Positions 1 to 6,263 of a stretch of DNA of 6,263 bases are shown here, piece by piece; positions within the stretch are counted from its first letter, which is position 1; the number at the start of each line of letters is the position of its first letter. A program made the translations under genes and the position numbers. This stretch comes from Candidatus Hydrogenedentota bacterium (GTDB taxonomy: Bacteria > Hydrogenedentota > Hydrogenedentia > Hydrogenedentales > SLHB01): the NCBI GenBank assembly GCA_003552765.1, contig PUOI01000106.1, positions 1 to 6,263 on the forward strand. Direction: 5' to 3'. The notes beneath the pieces are model-generated. The model saw only the letters and a program-made list of their open reading frames with translations. It did not search any database and was not told the DNA's origin.

Positions 1-2
1 GG

Positions 3-317
3 GAGACGCCGGCGCTCACGGACATAACGGACATTCTGCTGCGGCATCACGAATGCTACGATGGCGATGGGTATCCCGGCCGCCTTGAGAGAGAGGCCAT
101 CCCGTATCTGGCGCGAATCGTGAAGATCGTGGATGTATTCTGCGCCATGACCCGAACCCGGCTCTACCGCCAAGGTCAGGCGAGCGTGGAAGAGGCCATC
201 GAGCATCTTCGCAACGAAAGAGGCAAGCACTTTGATCCCGATTTGGTGGACGTATTCTTGCGCGAGAAAATTCCCTATGCGGTTGAAGAAACGGCGCACG
301 GGGAGCGTCCCGCGTGA
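3..317 (+). CDS. HD-GYP domain protein, C-terminal fragment (likely cyclic-di-GMP phosphodiesterase)
   Basis: The gene is cut by the left window edge; 104 C-terminal residues and the TGA stop are visible. The fragment shows the second half of an HD-GYP domain in order: HHE (fragment residues 15-17), the GYP signature DGDGYP (20-25), an IP-x-x-ARI segment, the metal-ligand Asp of DVFCAMT (D44), RLYR (53-56) and an HFDP motif near the end. In this family the domain hydrolyses the second messenger cyclic-di-GMP in the cytoplasm, usually to GMP, using a two- or three-metal centre. The N-terminal HD residues and any receiver, GAF or sensor domain lie outside the window, so the input signal is unknown. 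One oddity is Cys47 where the family nearly always has Asp or Glu (FDAMT or YEALT). The family call is firm; activity is inferred. Confidence 0.9.
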   Translation, partial: ETPALTDITDILLRHHECYDGDGYPGRLEREAIPYLARIVKIVDVFCAMTRTRLYRQGQASVEEAIEHLRNERGKHFDPDLVDVFLREKIPYAVEETAHGERPA

Positions 318-384
318 ACGCCGGTCTCGGGCGAAACCTAACACCGCCCAGGGCAGTCAATCAGCTATTGTGTCACGAAACACG

Positions 385-413
385 TTGTCGAACTTAACCA
401 TTAGTCTTTTCAT
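385..413 (+). promoter_or_regulatory. Possible sigma70-type promoter for the lytic transglycosylase gene
   Basis: TTGTCG (385-390) and TTTCAT (408-413) are separated by 17 bases and match the -35 and -10 consensus at 4 of 6 positions each. They lie in the most AT-rich part of the 118 bp gap and would place the transcript start about 15 bases before the start codon at 436. A match this weak can arise by chance, and the host sigma factor preference is unknown. Confidence 0.25.
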
Positions 414-421
414 GTATTGAT

Positions 422-425
422 GAGG
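422..425 (+). promoter_or_regulatory. Ribosome binding site of the lytic transglycosylase gene
   Basis: GAGG lies 10 bases before the ATG at 436. It is a short, somewhat distant Shine-Dalgarno match, but the start is backed independently by the signal peptide that begins at this ATG. Confidence 0.5.
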
Positions 426-435
426 CGCACCTACC

Positions 436-2520
436 ATGAACTTTTGCCGTTTTCCCGCCGTTGTGTTTTCTTCCCTCGTTCTTTTGACCTCATTTGGCGT
501 CCACGCCGCCGAGGATGAATACGGGCTGCCGGGTGCGTCCATCTATCTGGAAGCCCGCGAGGCCGAAACCAGTGGACGCTATGGGACGGCTCACGCCGCG
601 TACCGGCGTTGCGCGGAAGAGGACCCGATCTTGGCGCCCTACGCCTTGGCGCGTGCGGCGGTCTGCGCCATTCGCTCAACCCGCTCGGACGAGACGTTTG
701 CGAGCTTTGACCGTTTTCTGGAAGGCCAGCCCCATGGGCCGTGGACGTGGATGGCCCAATCCGAGGCGGGCTTCCTGCTCGCAAGCAGGGAACGCTACGA
801 GGCCGCGGCGCGCCATTATGCCGGCGTGGTCCAGGCGCCGTACAAACCCTGGTGGTTTCACCGCCACGATTGGCGGGCGGCGGAGGTCTTCATCGAAGTT
901 CCCGAAACCGCCCCAATGGGGTTCGCCCATTTCCGGGAATTGGTCGAGACCACCAACACGCGCAGCATTCGGATGGATGCGGCGGAGCAACTGCTCAAGT
1001 CGCCGGACCTCAACGATCGCGTCGCCGCGCTGTTGGGCTACGTCCAGTCCAACGCGAACAGCGAGGCCCAAGCCGCGTTTCGCGACATGCGCGAGCAATT
1101 GGCCGAAGCCCAATGGCGCGAGACAGGGGCGTACCTCACGGGTCTCATGCAGATGGTCCAAGGCAACCGGGACGCGGGCCGAAACGTGATGCGGGAAGCC
1201 ATGGAACATTACCCCGAGGCGGGGTGGGCGCCGCGTATCTTGCTGCAATTCTTGCGTGCGCTTATCAATGGCGGAGAGAACGACCTCGCTCACGATATCG
1301 CCGATCACCTCCGGCGCTTCTTCCCGGACAGCGATCAGGCGGGCAGCGCCGTGTGGACCCTTGCGCGCCATCACCAGCAAGGGGGACGCACGCAACGGGC
1401 GCTATCGTATTACGAGTATTTGGCCGACGTCTTCCCCAACCACCACCGGGCCGGGGACGCGCTCTTCGAGGCGGGGCAGTTGCGCAAGAACAATGGGCAA
1501 ACCGGCCCCGCATTGGAGATCTTTGCCCGGCTGTTGGCGGAGCATCCCCTTAACAGCAACACCGTCGAGGCCATGTGGTTGAGCGGACAACTCCGGGAGG
1601 ACGAGGGCGACACGGAGGGAGCCATCCGGGATTACTGGGAAGCCGCCAGGGCCGGCGTCGGCAATTTCCTCGGCCACCGCGCCGCGCACCGCCTGGAAGC
1701 GCTGGGGGCAACGAACAGTTACCCCGGCAACCCGAGGGAAACCGCGCCGGGCCAGCCCGTGGTGCGGCCCGTGGGTGGCAAGCCGTTGGGACCGGACCCG
1801 GTTGACGTGAGCAATCTCGAGGATCCCCGGTTGAAGCGCCTGATGTTCTTTGGCCATCACGGCCTGAAGGAAGCCGAATGGGAAGCCGTGGGCCTGTTCC
1901 CGGATCTTGAAGCGGGGCGCGATACGGAGCACATTTTCCACGTCATGGGAGAAGCGGGCATCGCCTACACCGCCATGCAAATGGCGCATGCCCTTGACTG
2001 GGGCATCGGCAACCCGCACCCCACGGCGTCGCGTTGGCGGGTGCGTTATCCCCGCGCGTATTGGCCCATGGTGAAGGATATCGCGGATGAGACCGGGCTC
2101 GATCCGTATTTGATTCTCGCGGTCGCCCGGCAGGAAAGCACCTACCGGCCGGCCCTGACCTCGCACGCGGGGGCGGAGGGCCTCATGCAGGTCATGCCCA
2201 GCACGGCGCAATGGATGGCCGACGTCGAAAGCAACATCAGCCGCGATGTGCTCGCCAACCTGCATCATCCCGGCAACTCCCTGCGGCTGGGCGCGTACTA
2301 CATCCGCCGCATGCTCAATCAATCCGGCGGCAACATGGTCTTCGCCATCGCGTCCTACAACGCCGGTCCGGGTAACGTGAACCGCTGGCGCAACCGCTGG
2401 CCCAACGCCTCCATGGACGAGTTCATGGACAACATCCCCTTCGCCGAGACCAACAATTTCGTCCGGCGGGTGCTGGCCAACTACGCGGCCTACCACAGCC
2501 TGTACCCGCCCGCGGAGTAG
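436..2520 (+). CDS. Secreted lytic murein transglycosylase: TPR-like repeats plus C-terminal SLT domain
   Basis: This 694-residue enzyme should cleave the MurNAc-GlcNAc glycan bond of peptidoglycan in the periplasm, forming 1,6-anhydro-MurNAc ends. Residues 1-24 form a Sec signal peptide with a hydrophobic core (about 8-22) and a VHA cleavage motif. Residues 30-410 are helical with TPR-like units, clearest at about 303-410 (three tandem units). Residues 411-545 form a less recognisable linker, and 545-694 are the SLT domain. Catalytic-domain marks are ARQES with the proposed general acid Glu567, GLMQVMP (582-588), the AIASYNAGPGNV block (637-648) and PFAETNNFVRRV (668-679), as in Slt70. The architecture resembles Slt70, a helical superhelix followed by a catalytic domain, at a slightly larger size. 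There is no lipobox, so it is probably soluble. It ends just before the repeat-bearing spacer of the sulfatase gene and has no obvious functional link to it. Confidence 0.93.
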   Translation: MNFCRFPAVVFSSLVLLTSFGVHAAEDEYGLPGASIYLEAREAETSGRYGTAHAAYRRCAEEDPILAPYALARAAVCAIRSTRSDETFASFDRFLEGQPHGPWTWMAQSEAGFLLASRERYEAAARHYAGVVQAPYKPWWFHRHDWRAAEVFIEVPETAPMGFAHFRELVETTNTRSIRMDAAEQLLKSPDLNDRVAALLGYVQSNANSEAQAAFRDMREQLAEAQWRETGAYLTGLMQMVQGNRDAGRNVMREAMEHYPEAGWAPRILLQFLRALINGGENDLAHDIADHLRRFFPDSDQAGSAVWTLARHHQQGGRTQRALSYYEYLADVFPNHHRAGDALFEAGQLRKNNGQTGPALEIFARLLAEHPLNSNTVEAMWLSGQLREDEGDTEGAIRDYWEAARAGVGNFLGHRAAHRLEALGATNSYPGNPRETAPGQPVVRPVGGKPLGPDPVDVSNLEDPRLKRLMFFGHHGLKEAEWEAVGLFPDLEAGRDTEHIFHVMGEAGIAYTAMQMAHALDWGIGNPHPTASRWRVRYPRAYWPMVKDIADETGLDPYLILAVARQESTYRPALTSHAGAEGLMQVMPSTAQWMADVESNISRDVLANLHHPGNSLRLGAYYIRRMLNQSGGNMVFAIASYNAGPGNVNRWRNRWPNASMDEFMDNIPFAETNNFVRRVLANYAAYHSLYPPAE

Positions 2521-2530
2521 GGTGCGCGCC

Positions 2531-2575
2531 ATTCTTGAGATTTGGATCCCTGCTTTCGCGGGGATGACGGTGGGG
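2531..2575. repeat. Short hairpin repeat of dRS3/REP-like type
   Basis: The core ATCCCTGC-TTTC-GCGGGGAT (2546-2565) folds into an 8 bp stem with one G-T pair and a 4-base loop. The surrounding text closely resembles the dispersed intergenic repeat seen in many bacterial genomes (on the - strand, GTCATCCCCGCGAAAGC and so on), which often appears in false translations as WIPAFAGMT on one strand or HPRESRDP on the other. It resembles the 20 bp neisserial dRS3 element in form. No T-run follows the stem, so a simple Rho-independent terminator is not supported. The boundaries are approximate, and copy number in this genome cannot be seen from one window. Confidence 0.65.
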
Positions 2576-2636
2576 GGAGGTATAGCCGTAATTTTGGAAT
2601 GGACTGACTATCCCCAAAGAGCCGGCAACGGCATAC

Positions 2637-2642
2637 AAGGAA
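2637..2642 (+). promoter_or_regulatory. Ribosome binding site fixing the sulfatase start
   Basis: AAGGAA lies 8 bases before the ATG at 2651. With the Tat signal starting directly downstream, it decides in favour of ATG 2651 over the in-frame GTG at 2522, which would translate through the hairpin repeat. Confidence 0.75.
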
Positions 2643-2650
2643 CGGCAATC

Positions 2651-4198
2651 ATGACTAAGAACAGAGGTGATTCATCGGGCGCGTCCACCATCAGCCGGCG
2701 GCGGTTCTTGCACTATGGCCTGGGCTTGGCGGGCGTCGCCGCCGCGGCCCATCTGCCCAAAGGCTGGGCGGCGGAGTCAACGTCCGGCGGGGGCATCGAC
2801 AAGCCAAACATCGTCTACATCCTGGCCGATGACCTAGGCTGGGGAGACCCCAAATGCTACAACCCGGACAGCCAGGTCAACACGCCCTACATCGACCAAC
2901 TCGCCGAACAAGGCATGCGGCTCACGGACGCTCACTCCCCCTCGGCCGTCTGCACGCCCACGCGCTACGCCACGTTGACGGGGCGCTACGCCTGGCGCAC
3001 GCGGCTGGAGAGCGGCGTGTTGCAGGGGTATGACCGGGCGCTTATCGAGCCGGACCGGCTCACGGTGGGCGGGATGCTCCAGGACGCAGGCTATCACACC
3101 GCTGGCGTGGGCAAATGGCACCTTGGATTCCAAGAGTACGATCCCAATGAAGACGAAGAGGTGGATTACGAGGAGCCCCTGCGGCCCGGCCCCGTCACGC
3201 AGGGCTTCGACCACTTCTTCGGCATCCCGGCGTCACTCGACTTTGAGCCCTACCTCTGGGTGAAGGACGATGAACCCATCGCGCAGGCCACGGACCACGT
3301 GGAGGCCAGCGAACACCGGCGGCAAGGCGGGGGCGGATTCTGGCGGGAAGGCGCCGTCGCGCCGGACTTTAAGCACATCGAGGTCCACGGCGCCATCACC
3401 ACCCGCTCCGTGCAATACATCGAAGAGCGCACCAAGGAAGCGCCGGAGCAGCCCTTCTTCCTGTACGTCCCCTTCGCCTCGCCTCACACCCCGTGGCTGC
3501 CCACCGCGCCCTTCCGCGGCAAGACGGATGCCGGGTACTACGGCGACTTCGTGAAGGAGGTCGATTGGAGCGTGGGTCAAATCTTGCACGCCCTGGACCG
3601 TGCGGGTGTGGCGGACAACACCATCGTCATCGTCACCAGCGACAACGGCGCCCACTGGCTGGAGAACGACATCGAAGAGTACGGCCATCGCGCCAATGGA
3701 CCCTGGCGGGGACAGAAGGCCGACATTCACGAAGGTGGACACCGGGTGCCCTTCGTCGTGCGTTGGCCCGGCCATATTCCAGCGGGTACGGTCCGGGACG
3801 ATCTCTTCTGCCTAACGGATCTCACGGCCACCTTCGCGGCGATGCTGGATTACGATTTGCCGGACGATGCCGCCGAGGACTCCTACAACCAACTCCCCGT
3901 CTTCCTTGATGAAGCCCTTGACGCGCCCGTGCGCGAGGCGGCCGTGCACCATTCGGCTAACGGGACGTTCGCCATCCGCCGTGGGCCGTGGAAGCTCATC
4001 CCGGACAACCTGGGCTCGGGCGGGTTCACCAGTCCCCAGCAGATGGAGCCCGGCGAGGGCGATCCCGGCGGCCAGCTCTACAATCTTGAGGAGGATCCCG
4101 CGGAGGAGAACAATGTCTACGAGGATTACCCCGAAGTGGTGGAGGAATTGCGCGCCCTTCTCCAACAATACAGGGACACAGGCCGGAGTAGACCGTGA
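2651..4198 (+). CDS. Tat-exported arylsulfatase-type sulfatase (formylglycine-dependent)
   Basis: This 515-residue sulfatase of the alkaline-phosphatase superfamily should hydrolyse a sulfate ester of an unknown organic substrate outside the cytoplasm. A twin-arginine signal is visible: SRRRFL (15-20), a hydrophobic stretch to about 35, and a cleavage site near GWA (38-40). Active-site residues match the arylsulfatase A pattern: metal ligands D60, D61, D331 and N332; the CTPTR motif with Cys101, to be oxidised to formylglycine, and Arg105; K155 and H157 in GKWHLG; H279 in SPHTPW; and K356 in RGQKAD. The C-terminus has the usual GQLYNLEEDP block and ends in GRSRP, so the protein looks full length. 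An in-frame GTG at 2522 would add 43 residues but they come from repeat DNA, so ATG 2651 with its AAGGAA site is preferred. A sodium symporter gene follows 181 bp downstream. No sulfatase-maturing enzyme gene is in the window. Confidence 0.95.
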   Translation: MTKNRGDSSGASTISRRRFLHYGLGLAGVAAAAHLPKGWAAESTSGGGIDKPNIVYILADDLGWGDPKCYNPDSQVNTPYIDQLAEQGMRLTDAHSPSAVCTPTRYATLTGRYAWRTRLESGVLQGYDRALIEPDRLTVGGMLQDAGYHTAGVGKWHLGFQEYDPNEDEEVDYEEPLRPGPVTQGFDHFFGIPASLDFEPYLWVKDDEPIAQATDHVEASEHRRQGGGGFWREGAVAPDFKHIEVHGAITTRSVQYIEERTKEAPEQPFFLYVPFASPHTPWLPTAPFRGKTDAGYYGDFVKEVDWSVGQILHALDRAGVADNTIVIVTSDNGAHWLENDIEEYGHRANGPWRGQKADIHEGGHRVPFVVRWPGHIPAGTVRDDLFCLTDLTATFAAMLDYDLPDDAAEDSYNQLPVFLDEALDAPVREAAVHHSANGTFAIRRGPWKLIPDNLGSGGFTSPQQMEPGEGDPGGQLYNLEEDPAEENNVYEDYPEVVEELRALLQQYRDTGRSRP

Positions 4199-4279
4199 CC
4201 CATCGTGAGGCGGGGGAGAAGCGGACTGGGCCCGAGGTATAAGTGTTTGGCAAAGTCGCGTCCGGGGCTGCGCCAGCGT

Positions 4280-4308
4280 TTGCGTTGAACGCCGTCAGGC
4301 GCTATCCT
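4280..4308 (+). promoter_or_regulatory. Possible promoter for the symporter gene
   Basis: TTGCGT (4280-4285) and TATCCT (4303-4308) have 17-base spacing, with 3 of 6 and 4 of 6 consensus matches. They lie in the 181 bp gap after the sulfatase gene, which is long enough for a separate promoter. The perfect palindrome at 4328-4341 would then sit just downstream of the transcript start. The support is weak, and co-transcription with the sulfatase is equally possible. Confidence 0.2.
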
Positions 4309-4327
4309 GAGGACTTTTCGATTGCGC

Positions 4328-4341
4328 CCCGCCATGGCGGG
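4328..4341. promoter_or_regulatory. Perfect 14 bp palindrome upstream of the symporter gene (candidate operator)
   Basis: CCCGCCATGGCGGG is identical to its own reverse complement. It lies 38 bp before the symporter start codon, in non-coding DNA. Dyads of this kind can be repressor sites or can fold in the 5' leader, but in GC-rich DNA they also occur by chance. No regulator gene is in the window. Confidence 0.25.
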
Positions 4342-4364
4342 CGGGCCAAGGCGGAAGCAGCGGG

Positions 4365-4370
4365 AAGGGG
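4365..4370 (+). promoter_or_regulatory. Ribosome binding site of the symporter gene
   Basis: AAGGGG within a purine-rich run lies 9 bases before ATG 4380. The spacing and the immediate first membrane helix of the protein support this start. Confidence 0.6.
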
Positions 4371-4379
4371 AAGCGCTCC

Positions 4380-5933
4380 ATGACGATTCTGGACTACGTT
4401 GTACTCATTGTGTATCTGCTGGCGGTGGCGTCGCTCGGGGTGATTGCGGCGGGCCGCCAGCGTTCCAATGCCGATTACTTCCTTGGCGGCCACAATCTGC
4501 CGTGGTGGGCGGTGCTCTTTTCCGTGGTGGCCACGGAGACCAGCACGCTCACCTTCATCAGCATCCCCGCGGTCGCCTACGGGGGCGACCTCACCTTTCT
4601 CCAAATCGTCTTCGGCTACATCACCGGCCGCGTACTGGTCAGCATTCTGTTTCTGCCCGCGTATTACCGGGGCGAACTAAGCACGGCCTACCAGTTTCTC
4701 GGCGCCCGCTTTGGCGATTCCATGCGCAACATCACCAGCACCACGTTTCTCGTGACGCGCCTGCTGGCGGATGGCGTCCGCCTGTTCGCCACGGCCATCC
4801 CGCTGGCCCTTATCTTGCGCCTGGGCGGCGCGTTCACGGAAATGAGCGACCTCGGCGTCTATCTGATCGCCATCATGGGCATAGCGGGCATCACGATAAT
4901 CTACACGTTCATCGGCGGGATCAGGGCCGTGGTCTGGATGGACGTCATGCAAATGGCCGTCTACATTGGCGGCGCGCTTATCGCCGTGGGCGTGCTGATG
5001 GCCGGTCTGCCCGAAGGGATCGCCGGCGCGGTGAGCGCGTTGTCGGAGGAAGGCAAACTCACCGTTATCGACTTCGGCTTCGGTCAACCCTTCGCCGAGT
5101 TCATCACCCAGCCCTACACCTTTATCACGGCGTTGGTCGGCGGCGCCGTGTTCTCCGTCGCATCGCACGGGACCGATCAGCTCATCGTGCAGCGCCTCCT
5201 CGCCACGAACAACCTCCGCAGCAGCCAAAAAGCGCTCATCGGAAGCGGACTCGTGGTGTTCCTTCAGTTCGCCCTGTTCCTTGGGATTGGCGGACTGCTG
5301 TATCTCTTCTACCAAGGCCAATCCGCCGGCGAACTGGGCCTCGCCACCACCGACGAGATCTTCGCGATGTTCATCATCGAAGAACTGCCCATGGGCATCA
5401 GCGGCCTAATCGTCGCGGCCTTGTTCGCCGCCGCCATGAGCAGCTTGAGTTCCTCCCTGAACTCCCTGGCCTCCTCGACTTCGATGGACCTCTACAAACC
5501 GTACCTGGGCAAGAACAACACGCCCGCGCAGGATCTCCTCGCCTCCAGGTTGATCACCGTGGCCTGGGGACTCATTATCACGGGGTCCGCCTTCCTATTC
5601 GCCGTGCTTCAGCTCCGGGCGGAGGAAGAGCAACCCGCCGTCGTCGAACTTGGCCTCGAGATCGCGTCCTACACCTACGGCGGCCTACTCGGAACGTTCA
5701 CGCTAGGCATCCTTTTCAGCAAACCCCAACGCATCGACGCCATCATCGGCTTCTTCACGGGATTAGCGGCGCTGCTTTACATGGTTGAAGGCCCCGTCCA
5801 ATACGCGCTTCCCGGCGAACCGCTCCCCATCGCCTGGCCATTGTACACGCTGATCGGCGCGGTGATTGTCATCGCGGTAGGCCACGTTTCCATGTGGATT
5901 CGCCATCTGGCTTCGACTGACGATGACCAATAA
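4380..5933 (+). CDS. Sodium:solute symporter, SSS (SLC5) family
   Basis: This 517-residue inner-membrane protein should couple Na+ entry to uptake of a small solute. About 13 hydrophobic helices can be placed, roughly at 5-25, 42-68, 73-96, 120-146, 155-175, 183-205, 245-262, 285-307, 335-358, 391-412, 424-446, 452-469 and 485-507, the usual count for the family. The SSS motif DYFLGGHNLPWW (32-43) follows helix 1. The second hydrophobic segment has the ATETSTLTF motif (51-59), seen in a large bacterial subfamily of SSS transporters. AAAMSSLSSSLNS (350-362) matches the conserved helix with the Na2 site; by alignment from memory, S354 and S355 correspond to Ser364/Ser365 of Vibrio SGLT. The Na+ coupling is family knowledge. 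The substrate is unknown; sugars, amino acids, carboxylates and vitamins are all carried by relatives. The sulfatase upstream suggests a desulfated product, but this is inference. Confidence 0.93.
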   Translation: MTILDYVVLIVYLLAVASLGVIAAGRQRSNADYFLGGHNLPWWAVLFSVVATETSTLTFISIPAVAYGGDLTFLQIVFGYITGRVLVSILFLPAYYRGELSTAYQFLGARFGDSMRNITSTTFLVTRLLADGVRLFATAIPLALILRLGGAFTEMSDLGVYLIAIMGIAGITIIYTFIGGIRAVVWMDVMQMAVYIGGALIAVGVLMAGLPEGIAGAVSALSEEGKLTVIDFGFGQPFAEFITQPYTFITALVGGAVFSVASHGTDQLIVQRLLATNNLRSSQKALIGSGLVVFLQFALFLGIGGLLYLFYQGQSAGELGLATTDEIFAMFIIEELPMGISGLIVAALFAAAMSSLSSSLNSLASSTSMDLYKPYLGKNNTPAQDLLASRLITVAWGLIITGSAFLFAVLQLRAEEEQPAVVELGLEIASYTYGGLLGTFTLGILFSKPQRIDAIIGFFTGLAALLYMVEGPVQYALPGEPLPIAWPLYTLIGAVIVIAVGHVSMWIRHLASTDDDQ

Positions 5934-6103
5934 AAACGCTCGCGATCGCTTTCTGAGCTGAATTCAGCCACACCGGTGGATCACCATCATGAAGCGCAGG
6001 GTCAAGCAGGGGAAAGAGCTGCTGAAACCGTAAACGAACGCCACTGTAGACGAAGCGCTTTTCAAAAAGCCGTTCTCCGCAACGCATACGAGCACTCGCT
6101 CGC

Positions 6104-6263
6104 TCAGCTTGGCGGGGATTGGTCCGCGAAGTAGGCGCGGATGGCTTCGACGTCGTGTCCGATCTGTTGGACAAGGGCTTCGCGGTTGGGGAATTTGCGT
6201 TCGGGGCGGAGGCGGTGATGAAAGACAATCTCGATTTCTTCGCCTTGGATGTTGCGGTCGAAA
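6104..6263 (-). CDS. ribF: RibF, bifunctional riboflavin kinase/FAD synthetase, C-terminal fragment
   Basis: Read on the - strand, the last 52 residues and a TGA stop (6104-6106) are visible; the rest lies beyond the right edge. The fragment reads IQGEEIEIVFHHRLRPERKF followed by a LVQQIGHDVEAIRAYF helix. This is the typical end of the riboflavin kinase domain of RibF: a last strand with xG-x-x-I-x-V-x-F, the R-x-E-x-KF motif and the terminal helix with QI-x-x-D. RibF phosphorylates riboflavin to FMN and adenylates FMN to FAD in the cytoplasm. The catalytic residues and the N-terminal adenylyltransferase domain are outside the window, so a stand-alone riboflavin kinase cannot be excluded. It converges on the symporter gene, with 170 bp between the two stops. 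Confidence 0.85.
   Translation of the reverse strand, partial: FDRNIQGEEIEIVFHHRLRPERKFPNREALVQQIGHDVEAIRAYFADQSPPS

Noticed and set aside
676..1395. - strand open frame of 239 codons opposite the same gene
   Set aside because: It is antisense to the TPR-like region, with low-complexity composition and no recognisable motif.
1402..2532. Long - strand open frame of 376 codons opposite the transglycosylase gene
   Set aside because: The + strand frame has a signal peptide and an intact SLT domain. The antisense frame shows no domain and is the usual by-product of GC-rich codon use.
2546..2565. Hairpin after the transglycosylase gene as a Rho-independent terminator
   Set aside because: No T-run follows on either strand, and the sequence fits a dispersed repeat better.
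4238..4243. TATAAG as a -10 element after the sulfatase gene
   Set aside because: It matches 5 of 6 bases, but the bases 17 upstream (4215-4220, GGAGAA) bear no resemblance to a -35 element.
4322..5788. + strand open frame of 488 codons overlapping the symporter
   Set aside because: It is out of frame with the symporter and rich in Arg, His and Pro, with no membrane segments or domain. The symporter frame carries all family motifs.
5942..5949. GCGATCGC as a cyanobacterial HIP1 element
   Set aside because: There is a single copy, and the gene content does not suggest a cyanobacterium; one octamer is expected by chance in GC-rich DNA.
6089..6102. Hairpin CGAGC-ACTC-GCTCG just beyond the ribF stop as a terminator
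   Set aside because: The stem is only 5 bp and no T-run follows it in the ribF direction. A T-run further on (near 6064-6069) is preceded only by a 4 bp stem.

Overview
This window is GC-rich and gene-dense. It carries three complete genes on the + strand, the 3' end of a fourth + strand gene at the left edge, and the 3' end of a - strand gene at the right edge. I see no tRNA, rRNA, CRISPR array, transposase or phage gene. The content suggests a free-living, high-GC Gram-negative bacterium: HD-GYP signalling, a periplasmic Slt-type lytic transglycosylase, a Tat-exported sulfatase and a sodium symporter. The sulfatase resembles the arylsulfatases that are abundant in Planctomycetes-Verrucomicrobia-Lentisphaerae and Hydrogenedentes-like genomes, but this placement is an inference from gene style and is not proven by the sequence.

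Layout. Positions 3-317 are the C-terminal part of an HD-GYP domain protein, a likely cyclic-di-GMP phosphodiesterase. A 118 bp gap with a possible sigma70-type promoter leads to 436-2520, a secreted lytic transglycosylase with TPR-like helical repeats and a C-terminal SLT domain. Positions 2521-2650 hold a short hairpin repeat of the dispersed dRS3/REP-like kind. The sulfatase (2651-4198) follows, with a Tat signal and a complete formylglycine-type active site. After a 181 bp gap with a weak promoter candidate and a perfect 14 bp palindrome comes a 13-helix SSS-family sodium:solute symporter (4380-5933). A 170 bp convergent intergenic region separates it from the C-terminus of RibF, riboflavin kinase/FAD synthetase (6104-6263, - strand).

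How the genes may work together. The sulfatase and symporter are the most natural functional pair: desulfation of an organosulfate outside the cytoplasm, then Na+-driven uptake of a small product. The substrate cannot be read from the sequence. The HD-GYP, transglycosylase and RibF genes look like ordinary signalling and housekeeping neighbours. I found no convincing evidence of a new multi-gene system. The points most worth a second look are the sulfatase/symporter pair, the hairpin repeat that falsely extends the sulfatase reading frame, the palindrome before the symporter, and an open - strand frame in the convergent intergenic region.
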